DNA of 64,000 bases, from contig JAFIGS010000019.1 of the NCBI GenBank assembly GCA_017849615.1, positions 18,278 through 82,277 of the forward strand, given 5' to 3'. This DNA comes from Pseudolabrys sp. Lineage in GTDB: Bacteria; Pseudomonadota; Alphaproteobacteria; Rhizobiales; Xanthobacteraceae. The notes beneath the pieces are model-generated. The model did no database searches. It saw only the letters and a list, made by a program, of their open reading frames with translations, and was not told the DNA's origin. Positions 48,058 through 57,126 of the stretch are shown here, piece by piece. The position numbers and the translations under genes are program-made. Numbering within the stretch: the stretch's first letter is position 1; the number at the start of each line of letters is the position of its first letter.

Positions 48058-50082
48058 ATGGTGGCGTCCTTCTTCTCCACCGTCACCGCGTCCATCGCGG
48101 CGCATCCGCATCTTGCCTATGCGGCCGTGCTCCTGCTCGCTTTATCGGAATCGATCCCGGTCATCGGGGCTTTCATCCCCGGCACGGCCGCGATCCTGGC
48201 GATCAGCGCGCTGGTTCCAAGCGGGATCGTGCAATTGTGGCCGCTGCTCGGTGCGGCGACCATCGGCGCGATCATCGGCGACGGCCTCTCATTCTGGCTA
48301 GGCCATCGCTATCATCGCGAAATCCTCAAACGATGGCCGCTCGACCGGCATCCGGACCTTGTCGCGCGCAGCGAGGCGTTCTTTGCACGGCATGGCGACA
48401 AAAGCGTATTCATCGCCCGCTTCACGCCCGGGGTGCGGGCCTTCATTCCCCTGATCGCTGGCATACTGCAGATGTCGGTGCAGCGCTTCTATGCCGCCAA
48501 CATCCTGTCCGCGCTGGTCTGGGCGCCCTCGCATATCCTGCCCGCGGTCTTCGTCGGCGCGGCCTTCGGTCTGTTCGGCGCCGCCGCCAAACCGCTCGCC
48601 ATTCTTGTTGTTCTCATCGTCATCGTGATCTGGGTGGCGATCCGTCTCGTTCGGTTTGCCTTGCACCACGGGCCGACGCTGCTTTCGCACCTGTCAACAT
48701 GGCTACGAACATACGCGGCGGCCGGCAATTCCCGCTGGGGCCGTTTCGTGCTCGCGCTCTTCGATCCATCAGGGACTGATGCGCGAAGTGTGGCGCTGCT
48801 CGGCCTGCTGCTGATCGGCTCCGCCTGGCTTTTCTTCGGGATTCTGGAAGACGTCGTCAGCGGCGACCCGCTGGTTCGTGCCGACGCCGCGATCTATCAG
48901 GCGCTCCAGGAGCTGCGCACGGGACCGGGCGACGCTGCCATGCTCGTTCTCACCGAGCTTGGCGACACGATCGTCGTGATCGCCGTGACGGCGGCCGTGC
49001 TTCTCTGGCTTCTGTGGAAACGTGCCTGGCGCATGGCCGGCTATTGGCTGGCGGCCGTTGCCGGGGCATCCGCGCTTAACACCGTCATCAAGGTTGCGCT
49101 TCATCGCGGCCGCCCGACCGAACTGTTCTACACAGGCTGGAGCGCGTTTTCCTTTCCCAGCGGCCACAGCACCGTCAATCTCGTCCTTTACGGCTTCCTG
49201 GCGTTCCTGATCGGGCGTGAACTGCGTCCGGCTTTCCGATTGCCGGTGGCCTTCATCGCGTTTTCCCTCGTATTGCTGATCGCGTTTTCGCGGCTTTATC
49301 TCGGCGCGCACTGGTTTTCCGACGTGGCCGGCGGGCTGACCTTCGGCACCGCCTGGCTGGCGGTCCTCGCCTTCTTCTATCTGCGCAAGGAATCACGGAC
49401 CGCCGGTGCTCTCGGGCTAGCCGTCGTCGCCTGCCTGGCACTCGTCCTTGCAGGAGGCTGGAACGTCTCCCGCCATCTTGGCCTCGATATGGAGCGTTAT
49501 GCCCGCAAGCCGGTGGCGACCACCATGACGGCCGATGCCTGGCTGTCGAACGGCTGGCAGCAGCCTCCGGCGCAGCGGATCAATCTGACAGGTGAGATCG
49601 AGGAGCCCTTGACGATCCAATGGGCGGGCGAATTGTCGTCCATCGAGCGGCAGCTAACGGCCAAAGGCTGGCGCCAACCGAGTCCGTGGCTGTCGTCGGG
49701 CGCACTCGGCTGGCTGACCGCCAGCGCCGCGCCGGTAGACCTGCCGGTGGTGACACGGCTTTCGAGCGGGCGATTGCCAGCGCTTACGCTCGTGCATCAT
49801 GATCCTGCGGCCCAAAATGGGGTTCGTCTCGTGCTGCGGCTGTGGCCGACGGAGATTGGCCTCGCCGGGGCAACGCCAGTGCCGATATGGATCGGGTCGG
49901 TCGTGGCGGAACAGCTTGACCGGCACCTCTCGTTGTTCACCTGGGCCACGACCGGCTCAGACACGAAGGCCGGCCGGGACGCGCTGGTCCGCGAATTCCC
50001 AGACGGCAAGCTCGTCGCACGTTCCGATGGTGCCGGAGACTCCGATGGCGACGGCCGCGTGCTGCTCCTGCGCGCGCCATAG
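48058..50082 (+). CDS. DedA-PAP2-LssY fusion membrane protein
   Basis: 674 residues in three parts. The DedA/SNARE-associated domain is at about 1-210 ([40 protein letters not shown]). The PAP2 phosphatase at about 245-440 has [28 protein letters not shown] and [17 protein letters not shown]. An LssY-type C-terminal domain follows at about 470-674. DedA proteins flip undecaprenyl phosphate or phospholipids, and PAP2 enzymes remove lipid phosphate, so the fusion may couple the two. The domains and order match proteins seen with ChrB-type clusters. It ends 80 bp before tRNA-Arg. Confidence 0.9.
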   Translation: MVASFFSTVTASIAAHPHLAYAAVLLLALSESIPVIGAFIPGTAAILAISALVPSGIVQLWPLLGAATIGAIIGDGLSFWLGHRYHREILKRWPLDRHPDLVARSEAFFARHGDKSVFIARFTPGVRAFIPLIAGILQMSVQRFYAANILSALVWAPSHILPAVFVGAAFGLFGAAAKPLAILVVLIVIVIWVAIRLVRFALHHGPTLLSHLSTWLRTYAAAGNSRWGRFVLALFDPSGTDARSVALLGLLLIGSAWLFFGILEDVVSGDPLVRADAAIYQALQELRTGPGDAAMLVLTELGDTIVVIAVTAAVLLWLLWKRAWRMAGYWLAAVAGASALNTVIKVALHRGRPTELFYTGWSAFSFPSGHSTVNLVLYGFLAFLIGRELRPAFRLPVAFIAFSLVLLIAFSRLYLGAHWFSDVAGGLTFGTAWLAVLAFFYLRKESRTAGALGLAVVACLALVLAGGWNVSRHLGLDMERYARKPVATTMTADAWLSNGWQQPPAQRINLTGEIEEPLTIQWAGELSSIERQLTAKGWRQPSPWLSSGALGWLTASAAPVDLPVVTRLSSGRLPALTLVHHDPAAQNGVRLVLRLWPTEIGLAGATPVPIWIGSVVAEQLDRHLSLFTWATTGSDTKAGRDALVREFPDGKLVARSDGAGDSDGDGRVLLLRAP

Positions 50083-50163
50083 TAGTGTTGGCGTCAGCTC
50101 TCGATGACGGCCTTCGCCTCGGCGGCGCTCGGCGTTCTCAATCACGGCAGATTTGGAAGTATT

Positions 50164-50240
50164 TGGCGCACCCGACACGATTCGAACGTGTGACCTTTGC
50201 CTTCGGAGGGCAACGCTCTATCCAGCTGAGCTACGGGTGC
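50164..50240 (-). tRNA. tRNA-Arg (anticodon CCG)
   Basis: A 77-nt cloverleaf with encoded CCA end. Acceptor GCACCCG pairs with CGGGTGC; D-arm GCTC/GAGC; anticodon stem TTGCC/GGCAA with loop CTCCGAA, so the anticodon is CCG; T-arm ACACG/CGTGT with loop TTCGAAT. It reads CGG. Its 3' end points toward the ChrB-MFS-PAP2 cluster. Confidence 0.97.
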
Positions 50241-50331
50241 TGACCGGCGCTTTGCATAGCCCAGTTCGGCGAATCCGGCAACGACCATCGCGGCGGCCCG
50301 GCTTCGCAGTTTCGCGTGTGCAAAGAGAGGC

Positions 50332-51252
50332 TTAGCGCACCGCGGAGCGGGCGGCGACCTCGCGGTGGCGGACCCGCTCGCGGTGCAGCATGTAGAGACC
50401 GCTGCCGACGATGAGCAGCGAGCCGGCGATCGACAGCCGGTCCGACACCTCGCCGAGCACGAAATAACCGGACAGCGCGCTCCAGATCAGCAGCGAATAG
50501 CGGAACGGCGCCACCACGCTGGCGTCGACATTGCGAAACGCCGACACCGCCAGCGTGCTGCCGCCGGCCAGAAACATCGCGCCGACCACGATCAGGACGA
50601 GATACTCCGAGGAAAACATCGCCCAGCGCTCGCCGGCGGCGACCGCCACGCCGAGCCCCGCCAGTCCGGTGCTGGCGAGGCTGACCAGTGTCACCACCAA
50701 AGTCGGCGTCTCGGGGTCGATGCGCCGGGTGACGATGTCGCGCGTCGCCGAAAAGAACGTCGCCGACAACGCCACCAGCGCCCAGACGTTGAACGTGGAC
50801 GGACCCGGCTTGACGATTAGCAGCATGCCGATCACGCCGACGCCGATGGCGCTCCAGCGCCGCCAGCCGATCTGCTCCTTGAAGAAGAAGGCGAGCAGCA
50901 TGGTCAGCACCAAAGGCGACATCATGTTGATCGCCATCAGGTCGGCGAGCCGCATCTTGGTCAGCGCGACGACGAAGGTGACGTTGGCGCCGGCGTCGAG
51001 TACGGCGCGCAGCAGCACCATCTTCTGGCCGGCGCCGTGAATGCTGAAGGTGCGATAGGCAAAGAAGAATACGGCGACGATAATGGCGATGCAGGCGATC
51101 GCGCGCGCGACCAGCACTTCGCCGACCGGGAAGGTCAGGGCGACGATCTTGGTTATCGTGTCGGTAACCGTGAACAGCGCGCATCCCGCCGTCAGCGAGA
51201 TGATGCCGCGCTTGTTGTCCTGATACGAGGCCAAGGGTCGTTCGATTTTCAA
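50332..51252 (-). CDS. EamA/DMT-family transporter
   Basis: A 306-residue protein with ten membrane segments arranged as two EamA repeats (about 20-145 and 160-290), e.g. FFFKEQIGWRRWSAIGVGVI and FVLGEVSDRLSIAGSLLIVG, each ending in the family's helix before the repeat. Cargo cannot be deduced. The first usable start is TTG at 51250-51252, without a good ribosome-binding site, so the exact N-terminus is uncertain. It is transcribed toward tRNA-Arg. Confidence 0.87.
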   Translation of the reverse strand: MKIERPLASYQDNKRGIISLTAGCALFTVTDTITKIVALTFPVGEVLVARAIACIAIIVAVFFFAYRTFSIHGAGQKMVLLRAVLDAGANVTFVVALTKMRLADLMAINMMSPLVLTMLLAFFFKEQIGWRRWSAIGVGVIGMLLIVKPGPSTFNVWALVALSATFFSATRDIVTRRIDPETPTLVVTLVSLASTGLAGLGVAVAAGERWAMFSSEYLVLIVVGAMFLAGGSTLAVSAFRNVDASVVAPFRYSLLIWSALSGYFVLGEVSDRLSIAGSLLIVGSGLYMLHRERVRHREVAARSAVR

Positions 51253-51552
51253 GAGGGGTCGCCCGCCGGCGCGGTCGACCGCGACCCGTCGCTGCGGCGC
51301 TTGAGGCGGTTGTCCGGAGCGCGGCGAGTCGCCCCTAAGCCTTAGAACAATCGACCCTTTGCGGCAACCGGCAGACGCGCGCGGCCTGTCATGCGCCGCG
51401 GCACCGGCGCGCGAATTTGACGTTCATTCGATGCGGATTTGCCGCTTATCCAAACGGAACTGATTACGGCTTCTCAAGACGCACCTGAAATTGTTGCCGC
51501 ACGTTAGGCATGCGGCCGCCGTTCGCGCGGGCCGCGGGTTCAGGGGCTGCTC
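51253..51552. other. Divergent spacer before the Tad locus
   Basis: 300 bp between the EamA gene and tadG. It holds both promoters, but I could not place a convincing one. No flp pilin gene or short reading frame with a pilin-like hydrophobic start is present. Confidence 0.5.
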
Positions 51553-52827
51553 ATGCTGTCGAGGTTTCTGAGGGATCGTCGGGGCAATATCGCGCCGATG
51601 ATGGCGATGCTTGCGGTCCCGCTTATCGGCAGCGCCGGCGTCGCCATCGATTATACCCAGGCCAACGCGACGCGCACGGCCTTTCAGAGCGCGCTCGACG
51701 CCACCGCGCTGGCGATGTCGAAGACGGCGGCGACGCAAAACCCCGCCGATCTGCAGACCGCGGCGACCAACTACTTCAACGCCCTGTTCGCCAGCCCGCA
51801 GGCGCGCGATGTCACGGTCACCGCGAGCTACACCGGAACGCAAGGCTCCAGGCTCGCCCTCAACGCCACCGCCACGCTCAAGACCAACGTGCTGGGTGTG
51901 CTCGGCTATGGCGACATTCCGATCGCCGCCGCCGCGACCTCGACCTGGGGCGAAACGCGCCTGCGCGTGGCGCTCGTGCTCGACAACACCGGCTCGATGT
52001 CCAGCTCCGGCAAGATGACCGCGCTCAAGACCGCCAGCCAGAATCTGCTGACCCAGCTCCGCAACGCCGCGCTGGTGCCGGAAGACGTCTATGTCTCGAT
52101 CGTGCCGTTCAACAAGGACGTCAATGTCGGCGCCGACCAGCGCGACAAGACCTGGATCAACTGGACCTTGTGGGAAGCCGAGAACGGCAAGTGCAGCAAC
52201 ACCAGCTACAAGACCAAAAGCGCCTGCGAGTCGAAGGGCAAGGTCTGGACCCCGGCCTCGCACGACACCTGGAACGGCTGCGTCACCGATCGCGACCAGA
52301 ACTACGACACCACCAATGATGCCGCGCTGGCCGGCGGCACGCGGTATCCGGCCGAGCAGTATAATTCGTGCCCGGTCGCGGCGATGCCCTTGTCCAACGA
52401 CTGGACGACGTTGTCGGCGAAGATCGATGCCATGCAGCCCGCGGGCAACACCAACCAGGCCATCGGCCTGCAGATGGGCTGGCAGACCCTGACCGCCGAG
52501 CCCTTCACGGTGCCCGCCTTCGATATGAACTATCAGTACAATCAGGTCATCATTCTGCTGACCGACGGCCTCAACACCGAGAACCGCTGGTCCACCAGCC
52601 AGTCCGCCGTCGACAAGCGTCAGCAGAAAACCTGCGACAACATCAAGGCCGCCGGCATCACGCTCTACACCGTGCAGGTCAATACCGGCAGCGATCCGAC
52701 ATCGGCGCTGCTGCAGAACTGCGCCTCGACATCGAGCAAGTTCTTCCTGCTGACGTCGGGCAGCCAGATCATCACGACTTTTAATCAAATCGGCACGGCG
52801 CTGTCGCAGTTGCGGCTGTCGCAGTAA
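51553..52827 (+). CDS. tadG: TadG-like pilus protein with von Willebrand A domain
   Basis: 424 residues. The N-terminal TadE/G-like helix (LRDRRGNIAPMMAMLAVPLI) serves as membrane anchor and pseudopilin-like start; a VWA domain fills about 135-410. The metal-binding site DNTGSMS (144-150) is intact, with a second motif in LLTDGLNTENRWS. Cysteine pairs at about 215-225 suggest disulfides. TadG-type proteins support Flp pilus assembly and surface adhesion. CAGGGG precedes the ATG. Confidence 0.9.
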   Translation: MLSRFLRDRRGNIAPMMAMLAVPLIGSAGVAIDYTQANATRTAFQSALDATALAMSKTAATQNPADLQTAATNYFNALFASPQARDVTVTASYTGTQGSRLALNATATLKTNVLGVLGYGDIPIAAAATSTWGETRLRVALVLDNTGSMSSSGKMTALKTASQNLLTQLRNAALVPEDVYVSIVPFNKDVNVGADQRDKTWINWTLWEAENGKCSNTSYKTKSACESKGKVWTPASHDTWNGCVTDRDQNYDTTNDAALAGGTRYPAEQYNSCPVAAMPLSNDWTTLSAKIDAMQPAGNTNQAIGLQMGWQTLTAEPFTVPAFDMNYQYNQVIILLTDGLNTENRWSTSQSAVDKRQQKTCDNIKAAGITLYTVQVNTGSDPTSALLQNCASTSSKFFLLTSGSQIITTFNQIGTALSQLRLSQ

Positions 52828-52994
52828 CCGCGCTACCGGATCGCGCGCAGTTTAAACAAATCGCGCGCGGTCCCGCAAAGCGGCGTTCAGCACCGCGCCA
52901 GATGGTTTCGCGCCGTTAGCAATTCAATCCAACACTCCGATTAGCGTTGTCATGCGGGTGGCTTCATCAAGCCCGCCAAGCGAGGTTGCGTTCG

Positions 52995-53852
52995 ATGCGT
53001 GCGAGTACTCTGGTGATGGTCGGCTTTGCCCTGCTGTTCGGCATCATCGCCGTTTTCATCGCGCAGGTGTGGCTCGCCAATCAGGCCAACCGGCAGGTCG
53101 AGACCGTGGCGCCGGCGGCTCCGGCGCGCACCGTCGTCGTCGCCAGACAGCCTTTGCGTTACGGCGCCGAGCTTACCGCGGCGATGCTCGAGGAAATTGC
53201 CTGGCCCGCGGAATCGGCGCCGGCCGGCTCGTTCGCCAGGATCGGTGACGTGCTCAAGGGCGGCCGCCGGATCGTGCTCAGCGCCATCGAGCCGCATGAG
53301 CCGGTGCTCGGCATCAAGATCACCGGGCCCGGCGAGCGCGCCACGTTGTCGGCGCTGGTCAAGCCCGGCATGAAGGCGGTCACCATCCGCGTCAACGACG
53401 TCGAAGGCGTCGGCGGCTTCGTGCTGCCGGGCGAGTATGTCGATGTCGTGCTGACACGCTCGATCGACAAGGGCCAGGCGACCACCGAGATCGTGCTGCA
53501 GAACCGCCGCGTGCTCGCGGTCGATCAGAGCGCCGACGAGCGCGCCACCAAGGCGGCGGTCGCCAAATCGGTGACGCTCGAGGTCGATACCGTGGAGGCC
53601 CAGAAGGTCTGGCTCGCGTCCACCGTCGGCAATCTGTCGCTGCTGCTGCGCAAGGCCGGCGAAACGGCGCAGGTGCGCACCCGCAAGATCACGCTCGACG
53701 ATCTGTCGTCGCCGGAGCCGACGGTGGACACCGGCGCGTCGGCGACCGTGACCATCTCGGTGACGCGCGCCGCGGCGAAACAGGATTACACGGTGCCGGT
53801 CGAAGCGGCGACCCGGCCCGGCAGAACCTTGGCGGAAACCGCGGGACGCTGA
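52995..53852 (+). CDS. cpaB: Flp pilus assembly protein CpaB (RcpC)
   Basis: A 285-residue periplasmic protein with one N-terminal membrane anchor (LVMVGFALLFGIIAVFIAQVW shortened at its start), a SAF domain (about 45-110, VVVARQPLRYGAELTAAMLE) and the RcpC domain (IRVNDVEGVGGFVLPGEYVD). It helps the CpaC secretin. GAGG lies 9 nt before ATG 52995. The stop overlaps the cpaC start by one base (TGATG), so the two are coupled. Confidence 0.93.
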   Translation: MRASTLVMVGFALLFGIIAVFIAQVWLANQANRQVETVAPAAPARTVVVARQPLRYGAELTAAMLEEIAWPAESAPAGSFARIGDVLKGGRRIVLSAIEPHEPVLGIKITGPGERATLSALVKPGMKAVTIRVNDVEGVGGFVLPGEYVDVVLTRSIDKGQATTEIVLQNRRVLAVDQSADERATKAAVAKSVTLEVDTVEAQKVWLASTVGNLSLLLRKAGETAQVRTRKITLDDLSSPEPTVDTGASATVTISVTRAAAKQDYTVPVEAATRPGRTLAETAGR

Positions 53853-55414
53853 TGACCATGAACCGATATACCGGAGTGACCAGGATGGCGAGAAGCCGTG
53901 CCGCCGTGCTGCAGGTGCCGCGCGACGGGGCCTTGAAGATGCTGCGCGCCCTGGCGCTGGCCTGCGCCGCCGCGCTCGCCGTCAGCCTGTTCCTCACCGC
54001 CATCGATGCCAAGGCGGCGCCGCGGCGCGCCGACACGTCGGAGCTGGCGGGCACGTCCAATGTCTCCGTCATCGTCGGCAAGTCGCTCGACATCCGCACC
54101 AGCGCCAATTTCGTCAACATCGCCGTCGGCGATCCGGATGTCGCCGACGTCAATCCGCTGACCGACCGCAGCCTGTCGATCCTCGGCAAGAAGATCGGCA
54201 CCACCCGCGTCACCATCTACGACGAGCAGAAGCGGCTGGTCGGCATCTACGACGTCGAAGTGACCTATGACGTCTCGCGCCTGATCAACGAGCTGCGCCG
54301 CCGCTTCCCGCAGGCGCGGCTGCGCGCTTCGGCGGTCAACGGCCGCATCATGCTGGGCGGCGAAGTGCCGGACGCGGTCACGCTCGATCAGGCCGTCACC
54401 ATCGCGCGCCAGTTCGGCCCCGACATCATCAACGCCGTGTCGGTGATGTCGCCGCAGCAGGTCATGCTGGAAGTCCGCTTCATCGAAATCTCGCGCACCG
54501 CCGGCCGCGATCTCGGCGTGCAGTGGAATCGCTTCGGCGAGCAGAGCATTGCCAATATCGGCTCGCGCCAGCCGGCGTCGGGCCTGCCGCTCATCGCCTC
54601 GACGTCGGCGGGCGTGCTGTCGGGCGGCTCACCCTTCGGCTTCATGATCGGCCGTATCGTCGCCAGCGGCGTCACCACCGACGTGCTCATCAATGCGCTG
54701 GAGACCAAGGGCATCGCCCGCAGCCTTGCCGAGCCGAACCTCGTGGCTCTGTCGGGCGACACGGCGAGCTTCCTTGCCGGCGGCGAGTATCCCATTCCGG
54801 TCGCCGGCACGCTGGGCCAGATTACCGTGGACTACAAGAAATACGGCGTTGGCCTTGCCTTCACGCCGACGGTGCTGAGCCATGGCCTCATCAACATGAA
54901 GATCGAGCCGGAAGTCAGCGCCATCGACACCACGCGAAACGTGGCTTTGGCCGCCGGCGTTTCCGTGCCGGCGCTCACCGTCCGCCGCGCCTCGACCACG
55001 GTGGAGCTGCGCGACGGCCAGAGTTTCGTCATTGGCGGGCTGTTGCAGAACAACGGCCAGAACCAGCTCGAGCAGATGCCATGGCTCGGTTCGGTGCCGG
55101 TGCTCGGCACATTGTTCTCGTCGAAGTCCTATCAGCGCAACGAGACCGATCTCGCCATCATCGTCACGCCGCGCATCGTGCGTCCGGCGCGCCCGGGCGA
55201 TCCGATCAAGGCGCCGACCGACGACACGCGGCCGCCGAACGACGTCGATTTCTTCCTCATGGGCAAGACGGAGATAGATCGCAACGACCTGCGCCCGCGC
55301 AATTCGTCCGCGGCCGCCGAGCCGCGTCTTGCCACCGCCGCGGAGCCCGCGCCCTCCGCCGGCGGCCACATGCTCGACATGCCGAAATGGATCTCCAATG
55401 CCGCCATTCAGTAA
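53852..55414 (+). CDS. cpaC: Flp pilus secretin CpaC (RcpA)
   Basis: A 520-residue outer-membrane secretin. A signal peptide lies within the first 55 residues, followed by the N0-like domain (SVIVGKSLDIRTSANFVNIA), BON/N1 part and the secretin core (about 260-440). The secretin signature is VELRDGQSFVIGGLLQNN followed by VPVLGTLFSSKSYQRNETDL. It forms the channel for the Flp pilus. It overlaps the following lipoprotein gene by 17 nt. Confidence 0.95.
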   Translation: MTMNRYTGVTRMARSRAAVLQVPRDGALKMLRALALACAAALAVSLFLTAIDAKAAPRRADTSELAGTSNVSVIVGKSLDIRTSANFVNIAVGDPDVADVNPLTDRSLSILGKKIGTTRVTIYDEQKRLVGIYDVEVTYDVSRLINELRRRFPQARLRASAVNGRIMLGGEVPDAVTLDQAVTIARQFGPDIINAVSVMSPQQVMLEVRFIEISRTAGRDLGVQWNRFGEQSIANIGSRQPASGLPLIASTSAGVLSGGSPFGFMIGRIVASGVTTDVLINALETKGIARSLAEPNLVALSGDTASFLAGGEYPIPVAGTLGQITVDYKKYGVGLAFTPTVLSHGLINMKIEPEVSAIDTTRNVALAAGVSVPALTVRRASTTVELRDGQSFVIGGLLQNNGQNQLEQMPWLGSVPVLGTLFSSKSYQRNETDLAIIVTPRIVRPARPGDPIKAPTDDTRPPNDVDFFLMGKTEIDRNDLRPRNSSAAAEPRLATAAEPAPSAGGHMLDMPKWISNAAIQ

Positions 55415-55751
55415 GCTTCTTCGTCCGTTGTCCTTGGCGTCGCTGGTCGCGCTCGGCGGCTGCGCCGAATATCTGCACCGCAACGACACGCTCTCCTCGC
55501 AGTCCGGCAATGCGGTGCAGACGAATAAGGTGACGCAGATGGTCGATCCGTGGCCGGCCGTGGCGGCGAACCGCGACATCGCCTTCGACGGCGCGGCGAT
55601 GCAGACCGCCATGACGCGTTATCGCACCGGCCGGGTGATTCAGCCGCGCGGCCTGTCGTCCGAAGCCGCACCGGTGGTCGCGCCGCCGACCGTGCCCAAT
55701 GCCGCGCCGCTTGGCCCGACGGTCAATGCGCAATCGGCTCCGGTGAAGTAG
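55398..55751 (+). CDS. Small Tad-locus lipoprotein (CpaD position)
   Basis: A 117-residue lipoprotein with lipobox LGGC (C22). The mature part (AEYLHRNDTLSSQSGNAVQT then VDPWPAVAANRDI) resembles the beginning of CpaD, and the gene lies exactly where cpaD stands. CpaD is normally about 200 residues; this form is shorter, ending in a proline/alanine tail. It could be a reduced CpaD or a separate pilotin. Overlap with cpaC indicates coupled translation. Confidence 0.75.
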   Translation: MPPFSKLLRPLSLASLVALGGCAEYLHRNDTLSSQSGNAVQTNKVTQMVDPWPAVAANRDIAFDGAAMQTAMTRYRTGRVIQPRGLSSEAAPVVAPPTVPNAAPLGPTVNAQSAPVK

Positions 55752-55762
55752 CCCGCACCGTC

Positions 55763-56980
55763 ATGCGCCACGTTTCGCCGCCGCAATCCCCCCGCACCCG
55801 CGTCGTCGTCGCCACGCCCGACGCCGATTTCGGCGCCATGGCGCGCGCCACCTTCGGCGCTTCCAGCGCCATCGACCTCGCCATCGAAACCGGTCCGCTG
55901 TCGTCGCTGGCCGATACGATGAACATCGACGATGCGACCGTGGTCGTCGTCGATCTCGACATCGGCCGCGCCGACGAACTCGCGGCGCTGTCGCGGCTGA
56001 CCAACCGCACCGGGCAATGGCCGCCGGTGGTCGCGGTGACGGAAAGCTTCGATGCGGATCTCGCCCGCACCTTGATGCAGCTTCGCGTCGCCGATTTCCT
56101 GGTCAAGCCGGTGTCGGGTCTCGATCTGGTGCGCACCTGCGCTCGCGTCGGCAAGAAGCCGGCCGAAACCGGCGGCGGCAACGAAGCGCAGATCGTCACC
56201 TTCCTGCCGGCTGTCGGCGGCGCCGGCGTCACCATGCTGGCGGTGCAGACCGCGCTGCTGCTGCTGGAGAACGCACCGGCGCGCGCCAAGCCGTCGGTCT
56301 GCATTGTCGATCTCGATTTCCAGCACGGCGCCGTCGCCGACTATCTCGATCTCGAGCCGCGGCTGAATCTTGCCGAAGTCGAACCGCGGCCGGACCGGCT
56401 CGATCGTCAATTGCTCGAGGTGATGCTGTCCTATCATCCGTCCGGCCTCGCCGTGGTTGCGGCGCCGAACCGCCCGGCGGAAATGCGCTCCTTCGATCCC
56501 GACGTGGTGATGCGCCTGCTCGATCTGGTGTCGGGGCATTTCGATCATGTGGTGTTCGACATGCCGCGCACCTGGTTCTCCTGGACCGACAGCGTGCTGC
56601 TCGGCTCCGACAAGCTCTACGTCGTGACCGAGGCGACGGTGCCGGGCCTGCGCCATGCCAAGCAACTGGTCGGCGCCATCACCGAACGGCTCACGGACAT
56701 TTCCTCGCCGCATGTCATCGTCAATCGCTTCCAGCAGAAGATGTTCAACTCGGGCCTGCGCCTGTCGGATGTCGCGCGCGCGCTTGGCGATACGCCGCTG
56801 CATACCTTGCCGAACGATTACGGGCTGGTGCGCGAGGCCATCGATCGCGGCGTGCCGCTCAACGAGGTGCAGCCGGGCAACAAGATCGTCGGCGAACTCA
56901 AGAAGATCGTCATCGGCGCGCCGAAAGCCGACGGCGGCGTCAGGCCGCTGATGAAGAAGCTGCGGCTGGCGGCGGGGTAG
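55763..56980 (+). CDS. cpaE: Tad pilus ATPase-like protein CpaE with degenerate P-loop
   Basis: 405 residues with a receiver-like N-terminal domain (about 10-130, VVVVDLDIGR and FLVKPVSGLDL) and a ParA/MinD-type C-terminal domain (about 140-380). The phosphate loop reads LPAVGGAGVT (GGAGVT at 152-157) instead of K-G-G-x-G-K-T/S, lacking both lysines. Other ParA-like parts (CIVDLDFQHGAVADYLDLEP) are kept. CpaE helps place or assemble the pilus at the pole. ATP binding may be weak. Confidence 0.9.
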   Translation: MRHVSPPQSPRTRVVVATPDADFGAMARATFGASSAIDLAIETGPLSSLADTMNIDDATVVVVDLDIGRADELAALSRLTNRTGQWPPVVAVTESFDADLARTLMQLRVADFLVKPVSGLDLVRTCARVGKKPAETGGGNEAQIVTFLPAVGGAGVTMLAVQTALLLLENAPARAKPSVCIVDLDFQHGAVADYLDLEPRLNLAEVEPRPDRLDRQLLEVMLSYHPSGLAVVAAPNRPAEMRSFDPDVVMRLLDLVSGHFDHVVFDMPRTWFSWTDSVLLGSDKLYVVTEATVPGLRHAKQLVGAITERLTDISSPHVIVNRFQQKMFNSGLRLSDVARALGDTPLHTLPNDYGLVREAIDRGVPLNEVQPGNKIVGELKKIVIGAPKADGGVRPLMKKLRLAAG

Positions 56981-57012
56981 GGCGATGCAGTTGGTCCGCC
57001 ATTGCCCTCTAT

Positions 57013-57117
57013 CGTCATTCCGGGGCGTGCCGAAGGCACGAACCCGGAATCCAGCGGCAGGTGCAGAGTCCATGTCTGGATTCCGGGTTCGCGCTTACGC
57101 GCGCCCCGGAATGACGG
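57013..57117. repeat. Intergenic palindrome, family A copy 3
   Basis: Ends CGTCATTCCGGGGCGTGCCG and GCGCCCCGGAATGACGG are inverted, with AACCCGGAATCCAGCGG and GGATTCCGGGTTCGC inside. It lies between cpaE and cpaF. Its right end supplies GGAG as the ribosome-binding site of cpaF. Confidence 0.9.
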
Positions 57118-57126
57118 AGTAACCTC

